A stretch of 64,000 nt of DNA, taken from assembly GCF_000708595.2 (NCBI RefSeq), contig NZ_JARP01000002.1, positions 248,001 to 312,000 of the forward strand. The letters are read 5' to 3'. Of this stretch, positions 1 to 7,751 are shown piece by piece (the first letter of the stretch is position 1; each line of letters opens with the position of its first letter). The stretch comes from Flavobacterium sp. KJJ (GTDB lineage: Bacteria; Bacteroidota; Bacteroidia; Flavobacteriales; Flavobacteriaceae). A program made the translations under genes and the position numbers. Under the pieces are notes generated by a model. The model saw only the letters and a program-made list of their open reading frames with translations. It was not told the DNA's origin and searched no databases.

Positions 1-893
1 TTGGAAAAGAACGCAATTTTGCGTATTACCAATTAGGACTTATTTATAAAGAAAAATTTAAGGAGTATAATTTGGCCAGCGATAAACTGGAGCAGTTACT
101 GCGAAATAATCCAGAGGAAAAATTGATTTTGCCTTCGATGTATAATTTGTATAAAATTTATCAGATTACAAATCCAGCAAAGGCCGAATCTGTAAAATTG
201 GATATTACTTCGAAATATCCAAACTCGAGATATGCGCAAATTTTAAACAATAAAAATTCAGATGATTCGAATTTTTCACCTGAAAAAGAATATCAAAAAT
301 GGTACAAGCTTTATCAGGAAGAACAGTTTGATGTTGTTTTAGATAATATCGATAATTTGATTAATCAATATGCTGGAGATGACATTGTTTCTAAATACGA
401 ATTGCTGAAAGCAAATACTTTAGGAAAAGTAAACGGTTTGGCAGCATATAAAAAAGCACTTGAAGGCGTTGCAGATAATTATCCGAATAACGAGGAAGGA
501 AAAAATGCAAGAGAAATTTTAGAGAAACAAATTCCGAGTCTAGAAAAACTTGATTTTACTGCTGTTGACGGTCATAGTTGGAAAATTATTTATAGAGTAG
601 CGAATAATGATGTTAAAACGCGTAAAAAAATTGAGGAAGCAATTCGAGTATTCTTATTAGTTGAAAATTTCGAGAGACTAACAACTTCTTTTGATAAGTA
701 TAATAAAACAGAAAGTTTTGTAGTTATTCATGGTATAAAAACAGAAGCTTATGCCAGAGATCTTTCAGGAGTTTTTAGAGATGACAAAAAATATAAAATT
801 TCAGATCCGGCAATCGTTATCTCAAGTGATAATTATACAATAGTACAAATCAAAAAAAATCTGGAAACTTATTTAGCCCCTAAAAATCCATAA
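1..893 (+). CDS. sprE: SprE/PorW-type TPR protein of gliding and type IX secretion, C-terminal part
   Basis: This is the last 296 codons of a larger gene. The frame is open to the left edge, reading KERNFAYYQLGLIYKEKF before the first possible internal start at 72, so the true start lies outside the window. The visible part has TPR-like helical pairs (for example residues around YQKWYKLYQEEQFDVVLDNI) and a conserved C-terminal domain. In F. johnsoniae the lipoprotein SprE sits just upstream of a bactofilin gene and the ATP synthase genes and is needed for gliding motility and type IX secretion; the same order is seen here. The assignment rests mainly on that gene order and the repeat architecture. 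The bactofilin start follows after 3 bases, suggesting co-transcription. Confidence 0.72.
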   Translation, partial: GKERNFAYYQLGLIYKEKFKEYNLASDKLEQLLRNNPEEKLILPSMYNLYKIYQITNPAKAESVKLDITSKYPNSRYAQILNNKNSDDSNFSPEKEYQKWYKLYQEEQFDVVLDNIDNLINQYAGDDIVSKYELLKANTLGKVNGLAAYKKALEGVADNYPNNEEGKNAREILEKQIPSLEKLDFTAVDGHSWKIIYRVANNDVKTRKKIEEAIRVFLLVENFERLTTSFDKYNKTESFVVIHGIKTEAYARDLSGVFRDDKKYKISDPAIVISSDNYTIVQIKKNLETYLAPKNP

Positions 894-896
894 ATC

Positions 897-1307
897 ATGT
901 TTGATAAAGTCAAAAAAAACGGCACAGAGCAGTTAGGAAAAACCAACAGAATTGTTGAAGGAACTTCTATTATTGGAGACATTGTCTCTAAGGCCGATTT
1001 TAGATTAGACGGAGAATTGATTGGAAATTTTACATCACAAGGCAAACTTGTTATTGGCGCATCTGGAATTGTAAAAGGCGAAATCATATGCCACAATGCA
1101 GATATTGAAGGAGAGTTTCAAGGAAAATTAAAAGTTTTAGAAGTCCTTAATATAAAAGCCACAGCAAAAATTCATGGTGAAGTTGCTGTCGGAAAGTTAT
1201 CCATAGAACCTGGAGCCGATTTTACAGCTACTTGTACCATGCTAACCAACACTAAAGAAGTAACCGTAAAAGATGGAAAAAGAGCCGAACAAAAACCAGT
1301 GGAATAA
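897..1307 (+). CDS. Bactofilin (polymer-forming cytoskeletal protein)
   Basis: A 136-residue protein with the bactofilin right-handed beta-helix core (about residues 15-115). It shows the repeating short turns IIGDIVSKADFRLDGELIGNF, VIGASGIVKGEI and HNADIEGEFQGKL that typify the DUF583/bactofilin family. Flanking N- and C-terminal tails are short and polar, as usual. Bactofilins self-assemble without nucleotide into filaments at the membrane and organise cell-wall or envelope machinery. The gene begins 3 bases after sprE and overlaps the start of atpZ by 35 bases, so it appears to belong to a sprE-bactofilin-atpZ transcription unit. What it does in this organism cannot be deduced from the sequence. 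Confidence 0.88.
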   Translation: MFDKVKKNGTEQLGKTNRIVEGTSIIGDIVSKADFRLDGELIGNFTSQGKLVIGASGIVKGEIICHNADIEGEFQGKLKVLEVLNIKATAKIHGEVAVGKLSIEPGADFTATCTMLTNTKEVTVKDGKRAEQKPVE

Positions 1308-1497
1308 ATGGATTGGACTTATCAATATTCCGGTTCAAATGGGAATTATTATTTTCGTGTTTTCTTATTTTGGCAGCTGGTTAGATGAAAATCATCCTAG
1401 TCCTAAAGTTTATTATAATACAATTTTTGTAATGATTGGCGTGGGACTCGCCTTATATAATGTTATCCGTCAGGTGAACGAAATCAATAAAAAGTAA
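1273..1497 (+). CDS. atpZ: AtpZ/AtpI-like F0F1 ATPase accessory subunit
   Basis: A 74-residue protein with two transmembrane helices (about residues 17-34 and 47-66) separated by the loop GSWLDENHPSP, the pattern of the ATPase_gene1 (AtpZ) family. AtpZ/AtpI proteins help assemble the c-ring or act in ion uptake for the synthase. The only ATG in frame that keeps the first helix is at 1273, so the gene overlaps the bactofilin gene by 35 bases. The overlap suggests translational coupling. It precedes an AtpI-like gene and atpB in the usual Bacteroidota order. Confidence 0.82.
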   Translation: MEKEPNKNQWNKWIGLINIPVQMGIIIFVFSYFGSWLDENHPSPKVYYNTIFVMIGVGLALYNVIRQVNEINKK

Positions 1498-1555
1498 ACA
1501 GTTTTTTAAAAACAGCTTTAAATAAATGTTGCATCTTTGCATAAATTTATTTCAA

Positions 1556-1948
1556 ATGCTTTTAAAAAATTATAAACCTTTTGTACAATTATTCTTTTTC
1601 GCTTTAGCAGCCTACATTTTGCACAAAGCATCTTTTCTAGTTTTAAAAGTTAATCCCCTAAACTTTTATTATAGTCTGGAATTTTTGTATTTGATTTTTT
1701 TCGGAATATCCGCATTGTTATACTTTATATTATTAATAGTAAAAAAGAAGAATTTTGAAATTGTCGGAATGGCTTTCTTGTTTGGAACCTTCACGCAAAT
1801 GTTATTAGGATATTTAAATTTGAGACCAATTTTAGAAAGCAAGTCTGAAGAAGTCGAGATTGAAAAAATCAATTTTTTTATAACATTTATTTTATTTTTG
1901 TTATTTGAAACGCTTTTAACTGTCCGATTATTAAATGAAAAGCGTTAA
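1556..1948 (+). CDS. AtpI-like small integral membrane protein
   Basis: This small gene encodes 130 residues with about four transmembrane helices (YKPFVQLFFFALAAYIL, LEFLYLIFFGISALLYFILL, IVGMAFLFGTFTQMLLGYL, INFFITFILFLLFETLL). It occupies the position of atpI, between atpZ and atpB, and has the right size and topology, but no decisive motif, so the function is inferred from context. An ATG at 1526 is also in frame, but the sequence CATCTTTG at 1532-1539 looks like a -7 promoter box, which would put the transcript start after 1526. I therefore chose the ATG at 1556. The product may assist assembly of the a and c subunits. Confidence 0.6.
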   Translation: MLLKNYKPFVQLFFFALAAYILHKASFLVLKVNPLNFYYSLEFLYLIFFGISALLYFILLIVKKKNFEIVGMAFLFGTFTQMLLGYLNLRPILESKSEEVEIEKINFFITFILFLLFETLLTVRLLNEKR

Positions 1949-1995
1949 AATAACGATTCTGTAAAACAAGGTTCAAAAATAATTTTTCATATCCT

Positions 1996-2024
1996 TTTGA
2001 ATATTAATAAAAAATGTACCTTTG
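1996..2024 (+). promoter_or_regulatory. Bacteroidota-type promoter of the atpB operon
   Basis: TTTG at 1996-1999 and TACCTTTG at 2017-2024 are separated by 17 bases, an excellent match to the Flavobacterium/Bacteroides housekeeping promoter (TTTG, 17-19 bases, TAnnTTTG). Transcription would start near 2030, giving an untranslated leader of about 40 bases before the atpB ATG at 2069. This site also argues against the upstream in-frame ATG at 1997. Confidence 0.75.
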
Positions 2025-2068
2025 CACCAAATTTTAGAAACGTAAAAAAAATAAGATTTTTAACAGAT

Positions 2069-3244
2069 ATGGTGATTTCCAACAAACCGCTCAAATTTAT
2101 TCTTGCCGCTTTAGTAGCTTGTTCTCCAGTAATGAGTTTTGCAAATTCAGAGAATGACTCAACGCATGTGCAAAATGAGATAGCTCATGAAGAGAAAGTA
2201 GTTTCGCATAACACTCCTGCGGAAGGAGAGCATGTAGCTCTTGATCCGAAAGCAAAAGTGGATGCTTTTATCGATCATCACTTACAGGATTCTCACGATT
2301 TTGTTTTCTTTTCAGATGAAAAGGAAAACAAACATTATGGTTTCCCATTACCAGTTATTCTTATTGACGGAGGTTTGAAAATTTTTTCATCTTCAAAATT
2401 ACACCACGGTGAAGCAGTTGCAGAAGTTGACGGAAACTTCTACAAATTAGTTCACGGTAAAATTTACAAAACAGATGCTGCCGGCACAATTAACTTTAAT
2501 GAGCACGGACATCCTGAAAACGAAAAGCCACTAGATTTTTCGATTACAAAAAATGTAGTGTCAATGCTTTTTGTTTCAGTTCTATTATTTATAATGTTTA
2601 CTGGTTTAGCAAGATCATATAAAAAAGGACCAATTCCAACTGGATTTGGAAGAGTTTTAGAACCGCTTATTATTTTTATCAGAGACGAAATTGCTGTTCC
2701 TAATATAGGTGAGAAAAAATACAGAAAATATATGGGTTACTTATTAACTGTATTTTTCTTTGTGTGGCTGTTAAACTTATTAGGTATGACTCCGCTAGGA
2801 ATTAACGTAACAGGAAATATTGCAATTACAGTTTGTTTGGCTGCCTTTACTTTTATTATTACGCAATTTAGTGCAAACAAAGACTATTGGGGACACATTT
2901 TCTGGATGCCAGGAGTTCCTGTTCCAATGAAAATCATTTTAGCTCCAATAGAAATCTTAGGAACATTAACAAAGCCATTTGCATTATTAATTCGTTTGTA
3001 TGCAAACATTACTGCAGGTCACGTCGTAATTATGAGTTTAATTGCCATGATTTTTGTGGGTAAAAATTTAGCTGCAGATTTGCCAATCTCTTTAGGATTA
3101 ACATTATTTATTTCGGTTATCGAAGTTTTAGTTGCATTTTTACAGGCTTTCATTTTTACAATGTTATCATCATTGTTTATTGGTATGGCTGTTCAAGATC
3201 ATGATCACGCACATCATCACGAAGATGAGACTGCAATCATTTAA
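2069..3244 (+). CDS. atpB: F0F1 ATP synthase subunit a (AtpB) with signal peptide and periplasmic extension
   Basis: The a subunit forms the proton half-channels facing the c-ring. The C-terminal half has the subunit a helices and the signature LLIRLYANITAGH, containing the essential arginine (R309 from this start) and the conserved N and GH residues. The N-terminal part is longer than in proteobacteria: a signal peptide (KFILAALVACSPVMSFA), then a polar, His- and Glu-rich periplasmic segment of roughly 130 residues, as in other Bacteroidota. The C-terminal tail is also His/Asp-rich (DHDHAHHHEDE). An in-frame ATG at 1997 lies upstream of the promoter -7 box, so the ATG at 2069 is preferred (391 aa). 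atpE follows 32 bases later. Confidence 0.93.
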   Translation: MVISNKPLKFILAALVACSPVMSFANSENDSTHVQNEIAHEEKVVSHNTPAEGEHVALDPKAKVDAFIDHHLQDSHDFVFFSDEKENKHYGFPLPVILIDGGLKIFSSSKLHHGEAVAEVDGNFYKLVHGKIYKTDAAGTINFNEHGHPENEKPLDFSITKNVVSMLFVSVLLFIMFTGLARSYKKGPIPTGFGRVLEPLIIFIRDEIAVPNIGEKKYRKYMGYLLTVFFFVWLLNLLGMTPLGINVTGNIAITVCLAAFTFIITQFSANKDYWGHIFWMPGVPVPMKIILAPIEILGTLTKPFALLIRLYANITAGHVVIMSLIAMIFVGKNLAADLPISLGLTLFISVIEVLVAFLQAFIFTMLSSLFIGMAVQDHDHAHHHEDETAII

Positions 3245-3276
3245 TTAGAAGTTTAATTTTATATATATAAATACTT

Positions 3277-3474
3277 ATGGGAACAATTCCAACTTTAGTA
3301 GGTGCAGGTTTAGTAGTAATCGGTGCAGGTTTAGGTTTAGGTAAAATCGGTGGATCTGCTATGGACGCGATTGCTCGTCAACCAGAAGCTGCTGGTAAAA
3401 TTCAAACTGCGATGATTATTATCGCGGCTTTATTAGAAGGTTTAGCATTCGCTGCTTTAATCTTAGGAAAATAA
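3277..3474 (+). CDS. atpE: F0F1 ATP synthase subunit c (AtpE)
   Basis: A 65-residue hairpin protein: helix 1 is glycine-rich (GAGLVVIGAGLGLGKIG), the polar loop ARQPE binds the F1 stalk (R34-Q35-P36), and helix 2 carries the ion-carrying carboxylate E54 in ALLEGLAF. The residue after E54 is glycine rather than the Ser/Thr seen in Na+-binding rings, which favours protons as the coupling ion; this is an inference. Many copies form the rotor ring. The gene is followed by a 16-bp hairpin before atpF, which may help raise its expression over the other subunits. Confidence 0.97.
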   Translation: MGTIPTLVGAGLVVIGAGLGLGKIGGSAMDAIARQPEAAGKIQTAMIIIAALLEGLAFAALILGK

Positions 3475-3486
3475 TAAAGAGAGAAA

Positions 3487-3523
3487 TAACAACATCTTTA
3501 ACGGTTGGTTAAAGGTGTTGTTA
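3487..3523 (+). other. Long hairpin between atpE and atpF (processing, stability or partial termination)
   Basis: Bases 3487-3502 pair with 3508-3523 over 16 bp (one G-U pair) around the 5-base loop GGTTG. The sequence after it (CTTTTAAAA) is only weakly T-rich, and atpF follows 40 bases later in the same direction. This fits an mRNA stabiliser or attenuator better than a full terminator. It would let the cell make more subunit c than the downstream subunits. Confidence 0.7.
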
Positions 3524-3563
3524 CTTTTAAAAAATGAAATTAAATATTTAATATAGTTATAAA

Positions 3564-4064
3564 ATGGATAAGTTAATTAACGATTTTTCATTCGGTTTAT
3601 TCTTTTGGCAAGCTTTAATCTTGTTGGTTTTGATTTTACTTTTAGTAAAATTCGCTTGGAAACCAATTATGGAATCTATTACTGCAAGAGAAGAAGGTAT
3701 TAAAAACGCATTGCTTTCTGCTGAAAATGCAAAGAGAGAAATGGAAAACCTACAAGCTGATAATCAAAGAATTTTGAATGAAGCTCGTGCAGAACGTGAC
3801 GCGATGTTGAAAGAAGCTCGCGAAATGAAAGAGAAAATGATAGCTGATTCTAAAAACGAAGCACAAGTGCAAGGTCAAAAAATGATCGAGCAAGCTAAAG
3901 CTGCTATCGAAAGTGAAAAAAATGCTGCAATGGCTGAATTGAAATCACAAGTTTCAACTTTATCATTAAGCATCGCTGAAAAATTGTTGAAAGAAGAATT
4001 ATCTAACAAAGAATCTCAAACTAAATTAGTAGAGAAAATGTTAGGTGACGTAAAGTTAAACTAA
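3564..4064 (+). CDS. atpF: F0F1 ATP synthase subunit b (AtpF)
   Basis: A 166-residue protein with one N-terminal transmembrane helix (FGLFFWQALILLVLILLLVKF) followed by a long charged alpha-helix rich in Ala, Glu, Lys and Arg (about residues 40-160), the peripheral stalk of the synthase. It begins KFAWKPIMESITAREEGIKN just after the membrane, a hallmark of bacterial b subunits. It forms a dimer that holds F1 static through the delta subunit, encoded 4 bases downstream. Length is normal for the family. Confidence 0.95.
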   Translation: MDKLINDFSFGLFFWQALILLVLILLLVKFAWKPIMESITAREEGIKNALLSAENAKREMENLQADNQRILNEARAERDAMLKEAREMKEKMIADSKNEAQVQGQKMIEQAKAAIESEKNAAMAELKSQVSTLSLSIAEKLLKEELSNKESQTKLVEKMLGDVKLN

Positions 4065-4068
4065 GATT

Positions 4069-4602
4069 ATGGCAAGTACAAGAGCAGCAATTCGTTATGC
4101 AAAAGCAATTCTAGACTTAGCAAACTCTAAAGGTGTTGCCGAAGCTGTAAACAACGATATGAAGTCAATTGCTTCGGCAATTGAAAACAATTTAGAATTG
4201 AGTACCTTTATCCAAAACCCAACTACAAAGGTTGAAGTTAAAGAGAGTGCTCTTTTAGAAGTTTTTGCAGATGTAAATGGTGTAACTAAAGGTTTATTTC
4301 ATTTATTATTTGAAAACAAAAGATTCGAAATTCTAGAAGCAATTGCATTAGAATATAAAAAATTATTTGATGAAAGTAATGGCGTTGAGGTAGCAATAGT
4401 TACTACAGCTATACCTATGGATGCTGCATTAGAAGCTAAAGTTTTAGCAAAAGTGTCAACATTATCAGATAAAAAAATAACAATAGAAAATATAGTAGAT
4501 CCATCAATCATTGGAGGATTTATTTTAAGAATAGGTGATCAACAATACAACGCTTCTGTTGCAAACAGATTACAAGTATTAAAAAGAGAGTTAAGTAATT
4601 AG
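4069..4602 (+). CDS. atpH: F0F1 ATP synthase subunit delta (AtpH)
   Basis: A 177-residue soluble protein that starts with the conserved ASTRAAIRYAKAILDLA helix of OSCP/delta and ends with the conserved IVDPSIIGGFILRIGDQQYNASVANRL segment. It links the b-subunit stalk to the top of the alpha3beta3 head. It begins 4 bases after atpF and is followed 38 bases later by atpA, consistent with one operon. Confidence 0.95.
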   Translation: MASTRAAIRYAKAILDLANSKGVAEAVNNDMKSIASAIENNLELSTFIQNPTTKVEVKESALLEVFADVNGVTKGLFHLLFENKRFEILEAIALEYKKLFDESNGVEVAIVTTAIPMDAALEAKVLAKVSTLSDKKITIENIVDPSIIGGFILRIGDQQYNASVANRLQVLKRELSN

Positions 4603-4640
4603 TTTTATTACACATAAAAGTGTCTAAATTATAAATTAAG

Positions 4641-6218
4641 ATGGCGGAAATCAAACCTGCTGAAATTTCAGCAATATTAAGAAAGCAAGTAGAAGGTTTT
4701 GAATCTGGTGCTACGCTAGAAGAAGTAGGAACAGTACTTCAGGTTGGAGATGGTATTGCTCGTATTTACGGGCTATCGAATGTACAATATGGTGAGTTAG
4801 TTGAATTTGATAATGGACTTGAAGCTATTGTATTGAACCTTGAAGAAGACAATGTTGGTGTGGTATTGTTAGGACCATCAACAGGAATCAAAGAAGGATC
4901 AACAGCAAAAAGAACACAACGTATTGCATCTCTTAAAGTAGGTGAGCAAATGGTAGGACGTGTAGTAAACACTCTTGGTTTTCCAATTGATGGAAAAGGA
5001 CCAATTGGTGGAGACTTATACGAAATGCCTTTAGAAAGAAAAGCACCTGGAGTTATCTTCCGTCAGCCAGTAACTGAGCCATTACAAACAGGAGTAAAAG
5101 CAGTTGATGCTATGATCCCAGTTGGTCGTGGTCAGCGTGAGCTTGTAATTGGTGACCGTCAAACAGGTAAATCAACTGTTTGTCTTGATACAATCTTAAA
5201 TCAAAAAGAATTTTACGATGCAGGAAAACCTGTATTCTGTATATATGTTGCAATTGGGCAAAAAGCTTCAACTGTAGCAGGAATCGCTAAAATGTTAGAA
5301 GAAAAAGGTGCAATGGCTTATACAGTTATTGTTGCAGCTAATGCTTCTGATCCAGCTCCAATGCAAGTTTATGCTCCTTTCGCAGGTGCTGCAATTGGAG
5401 AATACTTTAGAGATTCTGGTCGTCCAGCTCTTATCGTTTATGATGATTTATCTAAACAAGCTGTTGCTTATCGTGAGGTTTCTCTTTTATTAAGAAGACC
5501 ACCGGGACGTGAGGCATATCCTGGAGACGTTTTCTACTTACACTCTCGTTTATTAGAGCGTGCTTGTAAAGTAATTGCAGATGACGGAATTGCTAAAAAC
5601 ATGAACGATTTGCCAGACTCTATCAAGCCTATCGTTAAAGGTGGCGGTTCATTAACTGCTTTACCAATTATCGAAACTCAAGCTGGTGACGTTTCTGCAT
5701 ATATCCCAACAAACGTAATTTCGATTACAGATGGTCAGATTTTCCTTGATGGAGATTTGTTCAACTCTGGAGTGCGTCCTGCGATCAACGTAGGTATTTC
5801 TGTATCTCGTGTTGGAGGTAATGCTCAAATTAAATCAATGAAAAAAGTTTCTGGAACTTTAAAATTAGACCAAGCTCAATTCCGTGAATTAGAAGCTTTC
5901 GCTAAATTTGGTTCTGATCTTGATTCTGTTACTTTAAACGTAATTGAAAAAGGAAAAAGAAACGTTGAAATCTTGAAACAAGGTTTGAACGATCCTTATA
6001 CAGTAGAAAATCAAGTTGCTATTATTTACGCTGGTTCTAAAAACTTATTAAGAAACGTTCCTGTAAATAAAGTAAAAGAATTTGAAGCAGATTTCTTAGC
6101 TTACTTAAACAGCAAACACAAAGATACGCTTAATGCGTTGAAAGCTGGAAAGTTAGATGATAACATTACTGATGTTATTGAAAAAGCAGCAAAAGAAATT
6201 TCAGCAAAATATATCTAA
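4641..6218 (+). CDS. atpA: F0F1 ATP synthase subunit alpha (AtpA)
   Basis: A full-length 525-residue alpha subunit. It contains the P-loop GDRQTGKST (residues 171-179), the conserved [25 protein letters not shown] region that includes the alpha-subunit family signature, and the C-terminal helical domain. Alpha alternates with beta in the F1 head and carries non-catalytic nucleotide sites. Beta (atpD) and epsilon (atpC) are not in this window; in Bacteroidota they are usually at a separate locus. The N-terminus starts [13 protein letters not shown], typical of the phylum. Confidence 0.98.
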   Translation: MAEIKPAEISAILRKQVEGFESGATLEEVGTVLQVGDGIARIYGLSNVQYGELVEFDNGLEAIVLNLEEDNVGVVLLGPSTGIKEGSTAKRTQRIASLKVGEQMVGRVVNTLGFPIDGKGPIGGDLYEMPLERKAPGVIFRQPVTEPLQTGVKAVDAMIPVGRGQRELVIGDRQTGKSTVCLDTILNQKEFYDAGKPVFCIYVAIGQKASTVAGIAKMLEEKGAMAYTVIVAANASDPAPMQVYAPFAGAAIGEYFRDSGRPALIVYDDLSKQAVAYREVSLLLRRPPGREAYPGDVFYLHSRLLERACKVIADDGIAKNMNDLPDSIKPIVKGGGSLTALPIIETQAGDVSAYIPTNVISITDGQIFLDGDLFNSGVRPAINVGISVSRVGGNAQIKSMKKVSGTLKLDQAQFRELEAFAKFGSDLDSVTLNVIEKGKRNVEILKQGLNDPYTVENQVAIIYAGSKNLLRNVPVNKVKEFEADFLAYLNSKHKDTLNALKAGKLDDNITDVIEKAAKEISAKYI

Positions 6219-6232
6219 TTAGATAATTCGTT

Positions 6233-6280
6233 AATTAGATAATTAGAAAATTTCTTGAGAGACTTTCTAACTATCTAATT
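6233..6280 (+). other. Hairpin in the atpA-atpG intergenic gap
   Basis: Bases 6233-6249 and 6264-6280 form an imperfect inverted repeat of 17 bp (AATTAGATAATTAGAAA against TTTCTAACTATCTAATT, one G-U pair) with a 14-base loop. No T-run follows directly, and atpG continues in the same direction, so I read it as an mRNA structure or a dispersed AT-rich repeat, not a terminator. Confidence 0.5.
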
Positions 6281-6309
6281 TTCAAATTGTCACATTTTTT
6301 AATTAACAA

Positions 6310-7170
6310 ATGGCAAATTTAAAGGAAATCCGTAATAGAATTACTTCCGTTTCATCGACGATGCAGATTACATCGGCTATGAAAATGGTTTCTGCTGCAA
6401 AGCTTAAGAAAGCACAAGATGCAATCACTGCAATGCGCCCTTATGCCGAGAAATTAACGGAGTTGCTGCAAAATCTTTCTGCTACACTTGAAGGTGAAGT
6501 TGGAGGAGATTACACAACACAACGTGAAGTAAAAAAAGTATTGCTTGTAGCGATAACTTCTAACAGAGGTTTATGTGGTGCATTTAATACAAATGTAATT
6601 AAAGAGATTAAAAGCCGTACTGAGTTTTACGCTGGAAAACAAGTTGACGTTTTTGCTATTGGTAAAAAAGGAAATGATGTTTTAAGCAAAACTCATAAAG
6701 TTCACGGTCATCATAATGCAATTTTTGATCATTTGACTTTTGAAAATGTTGCTGGAATTGCTGATAATTTGATTGAGAAATTTTTAGCTGGAGAGTACGA
6801 CAAGATCGAAATAATCTACAATCAGTTTAAAAATGCTGCGACTCAAATTGTTCAGACTGAGCAGTTTTTACCGTTAGCTCCAATTAAATCTGACGTAGCA
6901 GCTACTGCTGGAGATTATATTTTTGAGCCTTCAAAAGAAGAAATTGTATTGACTTTGATTCCAAAATCATTAAAAACACAATTGTACAAAGGTATTCGTG
7001 ATTCATTTGCTTCAGAACATGGAGCACGTATGACAGCTATGCACAAAGCAACTGACAACGCAACTGAATTAAGAAACCAATTGAAATTGACATACAATAA
7101 AGCACGTCAGGCTGCAATTACTAATGAGATCTTAGAGATCGTTGGTGGAGCAGAAGCCTTAAACGGATAA
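6310..7170 (+). CDS. atpG: F0F1 ATP synthase subunit gamma (AtpG)
   Basis: A 286-residue gamma subunit, the rotating central shaft of F1. The N-terminal coiled-coil helix begins with the family sequence LKEIRNRITSVSSTMQITSAMKMVSAAKLKKAQ, and the C-terminal helix contains the signature SEHGARMTAMHKATDNATE followed by the KARQAAITNEILEIVGGAEAL tail. The central Rossmann-like domain has TSNRGLCGAFN. It is the last gene of this ATP synthase operon; a strong hairpin terminator follows 18 bases after the stop codon. Confidence 0.97.
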   Translation: MANLKEIRNRITSVSSTMQITSAMKMVSAAKLKKAQDAITAMRPYAEKLTELLQNLSATLEGEVGGDYTTQREVKKVLLVAITSNRGLCGAFNTNVIKEIKSRTEFYAGKQVDVFAIGKKGNDVLSKTHKVHGHHNAIFDHLTFENVAGIADNLIEKFLAGEYDKIEIIYNQFKNAATQIVQTEQFLPLAPIKSDVAATAGDYIFEPSKEEIVLTLIPKSLKTQLYKGIRDSFASEHGARMTAMHKATDNATELRNQLKLTYNKARQAAITNEILEIVGGAEALNG

Positions 7171-7188
7171 TACTTTATTACAAAAAGC

Positions 7189-7224
7189 AAAAGAGCCGAC
7201 AATTATTAATTGTCGGCTCTTTTT
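7189..7224 (+). terminator. Rho-independent terminator of the atp operon
   Basis: A perfect 16-bp stem (7189-7204 with 7208-7223), GC-rich in the centre (GAGCCGAC / GTCGGCTC), a 3-base loop, then a T-run. It ends the atpB-E-F-H-A-G transcript. Confidence 0.92.
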
Positions 7225-7257
7225 AATATATAGTAGTTTAGTTTTTTCAAGTGTAAC

Positions 7258-7314
7258 TTATAAAATGGTGATTCCCAATTTACCCAAAAACTGAGAATCA
7301 ATACCATTTTATAA
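7258..7314. repeat. Long inverted repeat (hairpin)
   Basis: TTATAAAATGGT at 7258-7269 is exactly complementary to ACCATTTTATAA at 7303-7314, and inside it GATTC (7270-7274) can pair with GAATC (7295-7299) across a small bulge. The apical part spans about 20 bases. It sits between the atp terminator and the 89-bp tandem repeats. It could be a structured RNA element or the relic of a small mobile element. Confidence 0.65.
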
Positions 7315-7344
7315 AATTAATGAACAGATTTATCACCTCTGTAA

Positions 7345-7611
7345 TGCTTTGTCTTTTATGGGAACAAACTAGCTTTATTAGTCCCAATGCTCTGTTTTTT
7401 TGAGGGTTACATTTCAGCAGAATCAATCCCTTTTGCTTTGTCTTTTATGGGAACAAACTAGCTTTATTAGTCCCAATGCTCTGTTTTTTTGAGGGTTACA
7501 TTTCAGCAGAATCAATCCCTTGTGCTTTGTCTTTTGTGGGAACAAACTAGCTTTATTAGTCCCAATGCTTCGCTTTTTTATAAGGGTTGTATTTTAGCTT
7601 TTCTCAATCCC
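7345..7611. repeat. Three tandem copies of an 89-bp unit
   Basis: Units begin with TGCTTTGTCTTTTRTGGGAAC at 7345, 7434 and 7523, a constant period of 89 bases. The first two copies are almost identical; the third diverges in its second half. Each copy holds two small inverted repeats: TGGG/CCCA with an inner ACTA/TAGT, and AGGGTT/AATCCCT. There is no coding frame and no variable spacer, so this is not a CRISPR array. The preserved stems hint at selection on RNA or DNA structure, though recent duplication alone could explain copies one and two. Confidence 0.88.
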
Positions 7612-7751
7612 TGTGAAGCAAATTTAAGAAGAGACTGTTAAAGAAATGTTATATAATTTTTAGCCTCGATTTATATATTTCACATGTGTAAGTTTTTTGC
7701 TATAATAACAAATGAAAAAATTAAGTATTTTTGATGTCTATTTTTAATACA

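Larger units (their letters stand above)
7225..7751. other. Gene-free gap carrying inverted and tandem repeats
   Basis: About 530 bases without any open frame of substance on either strand. It holds a long inverted repeat (7258-7314), three 89-bp tandem units (7345-7611) and, at its right edge, a possible -7 promoter box TATTTTTG (7726-7733) for the acetyltransferase gene that follows. The tandem units are listed separately. Confidence 0.8.

Noticed and set aside
1997..2068. Upstream start for atpB at 1997
   Set aside because: The in-frame stretch contains the promoter box TACCTTTG (2017-2024), and the signal peptide begins properly at 2069.
7345..7611. CRISPR array
   Set aside because: The whole 89-base period is conserved; there are no short repeats alternating with unique spacers and no cas genes.
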